Shown here piece by piece: positions 59,234 to 64,000 of a stretch of 64,000 bases of DNA. Source of the DNA: Varanus komodoensis (lineage: Eukaryota > Chordata > Lepidosauria > Squamata > Varanidae); the NCBI RefSeq assembly GCF_004798865.1, contig NW_025336598.1, positions 36,920,769-36,984,768 of the forward strand, given 5' to 3'. Both the position numbers and the translations under genes were made by a program. Under the pieces are notes generated by a model that saw only the letters and a list, made by a program, of their open reading frames with translations, had not been told where the DNA came from and ran no database searches. Position 1 is the stretch's first letter; every line of letters starts with the position of its first letter.

Positions 59234-61902
59234 TTAGTTTTGCTGTTACTGCACATTCAGTTAGCTTATTCTTCCAACCTCCTCTAGCTGGGTAGTCTTC
59301 TCTTTTCCACAGTTTCATTGTTTGGCAGATTGCTTTAAAATGTTCATTTTGAAAATGGCAAAGAGATATGCAACCAACTAAAATGACAGATTACCCATGC
59401 ACAATCATTTTCTCTAATTTCTGGCAGTGACAAGCCAGTAAACTCAGCCAAACGTATTTCCAAATGTTGCTATTAAGGTACATGTAAGATATGAAAGACA
59501 TTTCAATAAGTGGAAAATTAATTACTCTCTCACCAGTGTCCTGACAGTATACTTTTTGTGAAGCTTTCTTAACTTCGTAAGCGTACATCAAGTGGTAACA
59601 ATGCCAATTAAATCCATTCCAGATTTAGGTTGTGACAAAATGTGGAAAACCACAGAAATTGAATGTTTCTGTAAAGCAGTGTGAGCCTTGCTCCTTTACA
59701 ATTTGCAATCTTGAGTCATTCCTAATAAAGGTATTGTGCAAAATGTACCGTTGCTATACAAAGATGTAATCTTTGGAGGGAAGAAGGGAATGCACCTATA
59801 GGCCCACTGGACAGCTAGCAACTGAAACTGACAAGCAAGACTTATTTCACAGATGCAGCTTGAAATTCTACTCCTGTTACCATAGAAACCTAGCTCTTAT
59901 TGGTAAAAATAAGGTGGTTTTAATGGGTGTTTCATAACTTCACTTCCCTTGGTTTCTCTGTCAATTATTTGACAAAACATATTATTCCATGATTAAACTT
60001 CATCTTTGAAATAATTGGTCTTGAAATATTATTAGATATCTTTCTGAAAACATGACTTGACTGACAAGTCTTATAGTGGACTTAACCTAGCCTTGAATTT
60101 ATAATTCTGAAGGGAGAGATTAGTATATTTCCTAGGTAAATGCAACCCATTTTAAATACATCACCGTCAGATCTTTCACACACAAACATCCACAAGGTTT
60201 AAGATTAAACAAGGTGAAAGATGGCAGAATTATCTAGTAATACTGAATGATTGGGGGTGGGGGCTGGATGGGTTTTATGGCTAAAAATAAGATTTTGACA
60301 GTTTGAGACAATTCAGTTCTGTGGTTCCAACACTTTCTACCAGGCACCAGAATTCAAAGATCCTTCCCCAGTTTCTCAAACATATTCTCAGGAGCAGGGA
60401 AATCTGTACAAAAGCTTCAAGATCTGAATGTCCCTGTGAACCAGAGTTGGCGGAAAATACCAAGAAGTAAATTCCCCATATTTTCAGTTGTCAGTGGGCA
60501 TTCCCAGTTGGGGTTGTACAAGGAATCCATTTGGGATTGGTAATCCAACCAGTTTCCCTGACTTGGTCCTCCAGGGTCTGTTCCATTCCTCCTCACAGTT
60601 GTCAACTAGCTTGGCCTTGGCACTACAGTTTTCTGCTAGGCTTCCTTAACTTTGCACATCAAATAAGCTCATTTTAAAATTATTATTTCAGCTCTTGTTT
60701 AAAAGCTCAGGAAATTTCTGTCCAAGTTTCAGGCTCTGAAACACACATACTGTTGCTGGGAAGAAGGTGGAGAAGAAATAACTGAAAGTAATAATGTGTC
60801 TATTTGATATGTGCATATATGGAGCGCTAGCAGATAATAATACATAGTGTCAATATCAAATTATGAAACTGACGACGACAAGTTATTTGTGAAGTAGGGA
60901 AGATGGCAAGTTATGGGCAAAGTAGCTGAAACTGGCAAGGCATATGTCACGGGAATATGCTGCATCAGTTACGCAGTGCACTTGCAAATGTGATAAAATA
61001 TTTAAAACAATGCAAACCTATTCATGCAAATTGCACGCTTCAGTCTACAATTGTGCAAGGGGTTATGAAGATTATCATGTGTGCAAATGGTGCTACAAAT
61101 ATGTAGATCTCACTTCCCAACATGTACAACTGTTTCACTCTCATTTCCAAAGGCCTGATGTGATCTGTTTTCAGTCACTAGATCAGAAACACCGTGGAGG
61201 TCCCTCCTGCTCCAATAAAGGAAAGGGTGGTACCAGGGTGGAACCCAAGATTAAACATTTAAATGGAGGCCTGAACAGAACTGGGCCAAAACAGAATTAT
61301 CTGAACTGCATCTACTCCAAATAACTGCCGGAGAAGCTCATCTATCACTAGCAGATATGTGATGGATGTAGTAACTCAGGTTCTTCTCTTGCCAGTGCAA
61401 GTGTTTCGGAATTTGTCCTATCTCGTACTGTTTGCTCAAAGTACAACTGTAAAATGGGTACAGCACCACTTTCATCTCAAGAACCAGATTCCACTTTGGA
61501 GAAGCTTTTGGAGGTGCATTCCAGTTGTGGGCCGGGCCGAGTGCTGGAGAACAAAGGCAAAACTGACAAGGTGAAACATATGTGTATATTTAAGGATAAA
61601 GCTCTCCCTGAAGAGGCATTTCAACCTTCAGAATGGGGAAAAACTGCACAAAATCCAAGGGGTCATCTAGCGATTGCTTGTCTAGGGAAAGGGTCAGGGG
61701 AGGGACCATCATTAATATCCTGGACAGCCAGACTAAAAGTTTAGGCAGGGTGAATTTGGCATCTAGTCCAGAATTCTGTATCCCTGCTTTAAACAAGACA
61801 CACACACACACTGTGAGGAACATCACAGGGGACAATTAGACAGCTTAGTTCAGCGGAGACATTCCCTCTTAGAAACACACTCTTAAAATAAGCGATTCAT
61901 AC
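59234..61902 (-). other. GALNT13 intron sequence, nothing recognised
   Basis: Open frames at 60944-61324 and 61454-61744 carry no recognisable domain and no good splice context. No nameable repeat was found. A short (CA)n lies at about 61799-61811. Confidence 0.4.
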
Positions 61903-62042
61903 CTCTCCAAGGGAGAAATACCTTCGTGGGATCTGGGAGTCAGGATAGACATTTTCTAGGTACCATGAAAACGGTTTACATTTTAAAGTCTCTCTCAGTG
62001 TTTTCCTGACCGTTACATCTCCATAATCCACTTTGACAACTC
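61903..62042 (-). CDS. GALNT13: GALNT13 internal exon (end of catalytic part and linker)
   Basis: A 140-bp exon after a TTTTTTAATTACAG acceptor, ending at GGAGAG|GTATGA. It starts with the last two bases of a split glycine codon and encodes [19 protein letters not shown], then [20 protein letters not shown] and RYFSLGE. The [13 protein letters not shown] segment is the conserved family stretch that ends the GT-A catalytic domain and leads to the lectin linker. It ends in phase 0, so it joins IRNVETNQ of the next exon. Earlier exons (signal anchor, GT1 and Gal/GalNAc-T motifs) lie beyond the right end of the window. Confidence 0.95.
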
Positions 62043-62862
62043 CTGTAATTAAAAAATAGTAATTAATATTCATATATTTTCAAATCACATAGGACTTACT
62101 AGCTAGATTTGTATCTTATAGTAATCTAGACAAATTACTTGTGGGCAACCTGGAAATAATGATGTACATACTTTCCTCTTCTTTTTCTTATTTTGTTTAC
62201 AAATTCTATTTTTGTGAAGATAGATGGTCTAAGCGAAAACACTTTACTTATAAACTGAATAAAAATGTATCTAAAAAGTTACCCTAAATGTCTCATCCCT
62301 GTTTCCAAAAACATTGGGATGCGACATGAATGTTCATCATGCATTTAATATACATGGAATTAATTCTATGGTACTTCTTTGTGAGTGAGCAAGAACAGGA
62401 AGGCAGCCTCAGCCAAAATACTTAAGCCCTGCTATCATTGCACCTGCTGGTGGGATGCATCACCCTGAGACCTAGCCTCCTTAAGGTACTATGTGACATC
62501 TCCATAAACTAGTAATCACCAGCCTATTTAGCTCTACTGAATTAAGGAATCAATCTATGGCAAGCACAGGCCCCTGAACGAGTCAAAGAGCAGGAGGAAT
62601 GGTGGAGGCCTCTCATTTGCTACTCTCCTGCTTTGCATTTTCTGCTGGATGGACTTTTTTGCCCAGTTCCTAACTCTGGCTGAGGTGCTGCCTCAGGTGC
62701 TTCCTCTGCCCATCACACACCGCCTAGGTTAGCTCCCTTTTCTAAAGGGCAATGTGCTGGACTGGTCAGATTTCTAACAGGACAGCGTGCAGCACTGTGA
62801 ATCCTCACTGTGCAGCTATGCGAGACAGAACTGTAGCGAGGCCAATACAAACTAATTGATGA
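62043..62862 (-). other. GALNT13 intron sequence, nothing recognised
   Basis: No exon-like segment or nameable repeat. Confidence 0.45.
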
Positions 62863-62909
62863 TGTGAGCCGCCCCGAGGCTTCGGTGAATGGGGCGGCAT
62901 AAAAATGTT

Positions 62910-62957
<48 letters not shown>

Positions 62958-62959
62958 AT
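62863..62959 (+). mobile_element. Very short L2-type 3' terminus with (AAAT)n tail
   Basis: Only the family 3' hairpin (AGCCGCCCC to GGGGCGGCATAAA, 62868-62903) and an (AAAT)n tail are present. It is a severely truncated LINE or a short element that borrows the L2 tail. Confidence 0.8.
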
Positions 62960-64000
62960 TCCATTTCTATAAATTTTTGAGAGTCATTGCAACAAAAACA
63001 ACACACTTTAGAAGTAAAATGATTTTAACTGGCCTTTCCATGGGTGTTTTTGGTGCAAACCAAAACAACCAGTTAAATTCCAGCCCAGATCTGTATCCTC
63101 CTATATGAATCAGACAATGACTGAGCAATTATTTCCTGGATTTATGAGGGACTATATGGTTGGAAAGGAACAGTATATAAAGAACTATATGCCACGACAC
63201 TTTTAACTTGCAAGTACAATGGTATAAGAATCTACCACATGGCCCCTTCCAGAAAACTAATTTCCACATGGAACCCCTTCGATTTACTACAGAAATGTAC
63301 TGTGGGAAAATGGCCGTCTGCATCTGCCCGAACTTTGGAAAAAAGGAGAGAACGAGAGAGAGAGAATGGCAGCTTCTTCAAAGCACATGCTTTTGAAAAC
63401 AAGTTTAAGAAACAGCACTGCCTGCATATATTACAATTGCTGATGTATTTAATTCCCTATTTAGAAATGTGCTACAGAAGTGACAGTACTAGAACAGACA
63501 GGCAATTATTGTAGCCTTTACACTATCAGGCACTGTTAGCATAAATAAATCAATTCTGTTACATTTCTATATGTTTCACCAGATTGACTTTCTGACAGCC
63601 TGTGAACCCTGATGAGAAACAACAGCCTGGCAGTTCTGCTGCAGACTCAACTAGCTTGTAGGAGGAAAAAATATGGAAACTGGGAAAAATATAAATGCAT
63701 ACGGCTGCAAATTTCATACTATTATGTCAATACAAACATATGCAAGGCACGGGGTAATTTTACGGACAGCCACATTTAGTGCTCCACATAGGGGCGAGGA
63801 CACTTAAGCTGAGCAAACAAGCAGTGACAGGAAATAAAGATCTGTGGACAATGCTCCAGACATAAACATCCCATGTAACAGTATTCTAGCCTTAGAATCT
63901 TAGAAGATTAGAAAATCTAATCTTAGAGTAGAAAATCTAATCTTAGAGTCTAAGATTAGCCCTTAGCCCTGAGATGTTGGCAGAATGCACATGTGATAAG
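62960..64000 (-). other. GALNT13 intron sequence
   Basis: No exon or nameable repeat, apart from a small tandem/palindromic repeat at 63909-63959. Confidence 0.45.
63909..63959. repeat. 20-bp tandem duplication next to a palindrome
   Basis: TAGAAAATCTAATCTTAGAG at 63909-63928 is repeated perfectly at 63929-63948. The second copy runs into CTAATCTTAGAGTCTAAGAT..., whose arms CTAATCTTAGA and TCTAAGATTAG are inverted copies. Confidence 0.9.

Noticed and set aside
60944-61324. A 126-residue plus-strand frame rich in cysteine
   Set aside because: The cysteines do not form a recognisable zinc-finger spacing, there is no family match I know, and it lies inside a GALNT13 intron without good splice sites.
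62043-64000. A further GALNT13 exon upstream of 62042
   Set aside because: I scanned the minus strand for the preceding family segments of the catalytic domain and found none; the intron runs to the window edge.

Overview
This window is vertebrate nuclear DNA, most probably from a squamate reptile (lizard or snake). The clues are intron-split coding sequence and a repeat set typical of squamates: Sauria-type SINEs, young MIR-like tRNA-derived SINEs, many L2-clade LINE fragments with a GC-rich 3' hairpin, CR1-like fragments, and hAT and Tc1-like DNA transposons. The species cannot be named from the sequence.

The only recognisable gene is on the minus strand: the 3' half of GALNT13, a Golgi polypeptide N-acetylgalactosaminyltransferase. 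In gene order the exons are 62042-61903 (end of the catalytic part and linker), 57257-57159 (lectin alpha repeat), 51461-51327 (lectin beta repeat), and then two alternative last exons. The nearer is 40907-40722 and the farther is 31761-31621. Both join in phase 0 after the same upstream exon and each completes the third (gamma) repeat of the ricin-type beta-trefoil. The nearer exon has lost the Cys-Leu-Asp motif and carries a longer tail. DNA left of 31621, down to about 26.8 kb, may be a long 3' untranslated region.

The left part (1 to about 26 kb) has no gene I can support and looks intergenic. It holds a palindromic DNA transposon (783-1377), CR1-like pieces, a solo retroviral LTR with 4-bp target duplications (8857-9436), MIR-like SINEs and L2 remnants.

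The GALNT13 introns are rich in nested repeats. The most unusual is at 35229-36691: two same-orientation hAT-type MITE copies bracket a two-unit, 179-bp satellite that carries telomere-like CCCTAA runs. The whole block is flanked by a perfect 8-bp duplication (CCTTAGGG), as if it had inserted as one composite element. Other cases are a Tc1-like transposon split by an L2 LINE, an L2 LINE split by a Sauria SINE with a perfect 16-bp target duplication, and a long L2 reverse-transcriptase fragment at 54897-55970.
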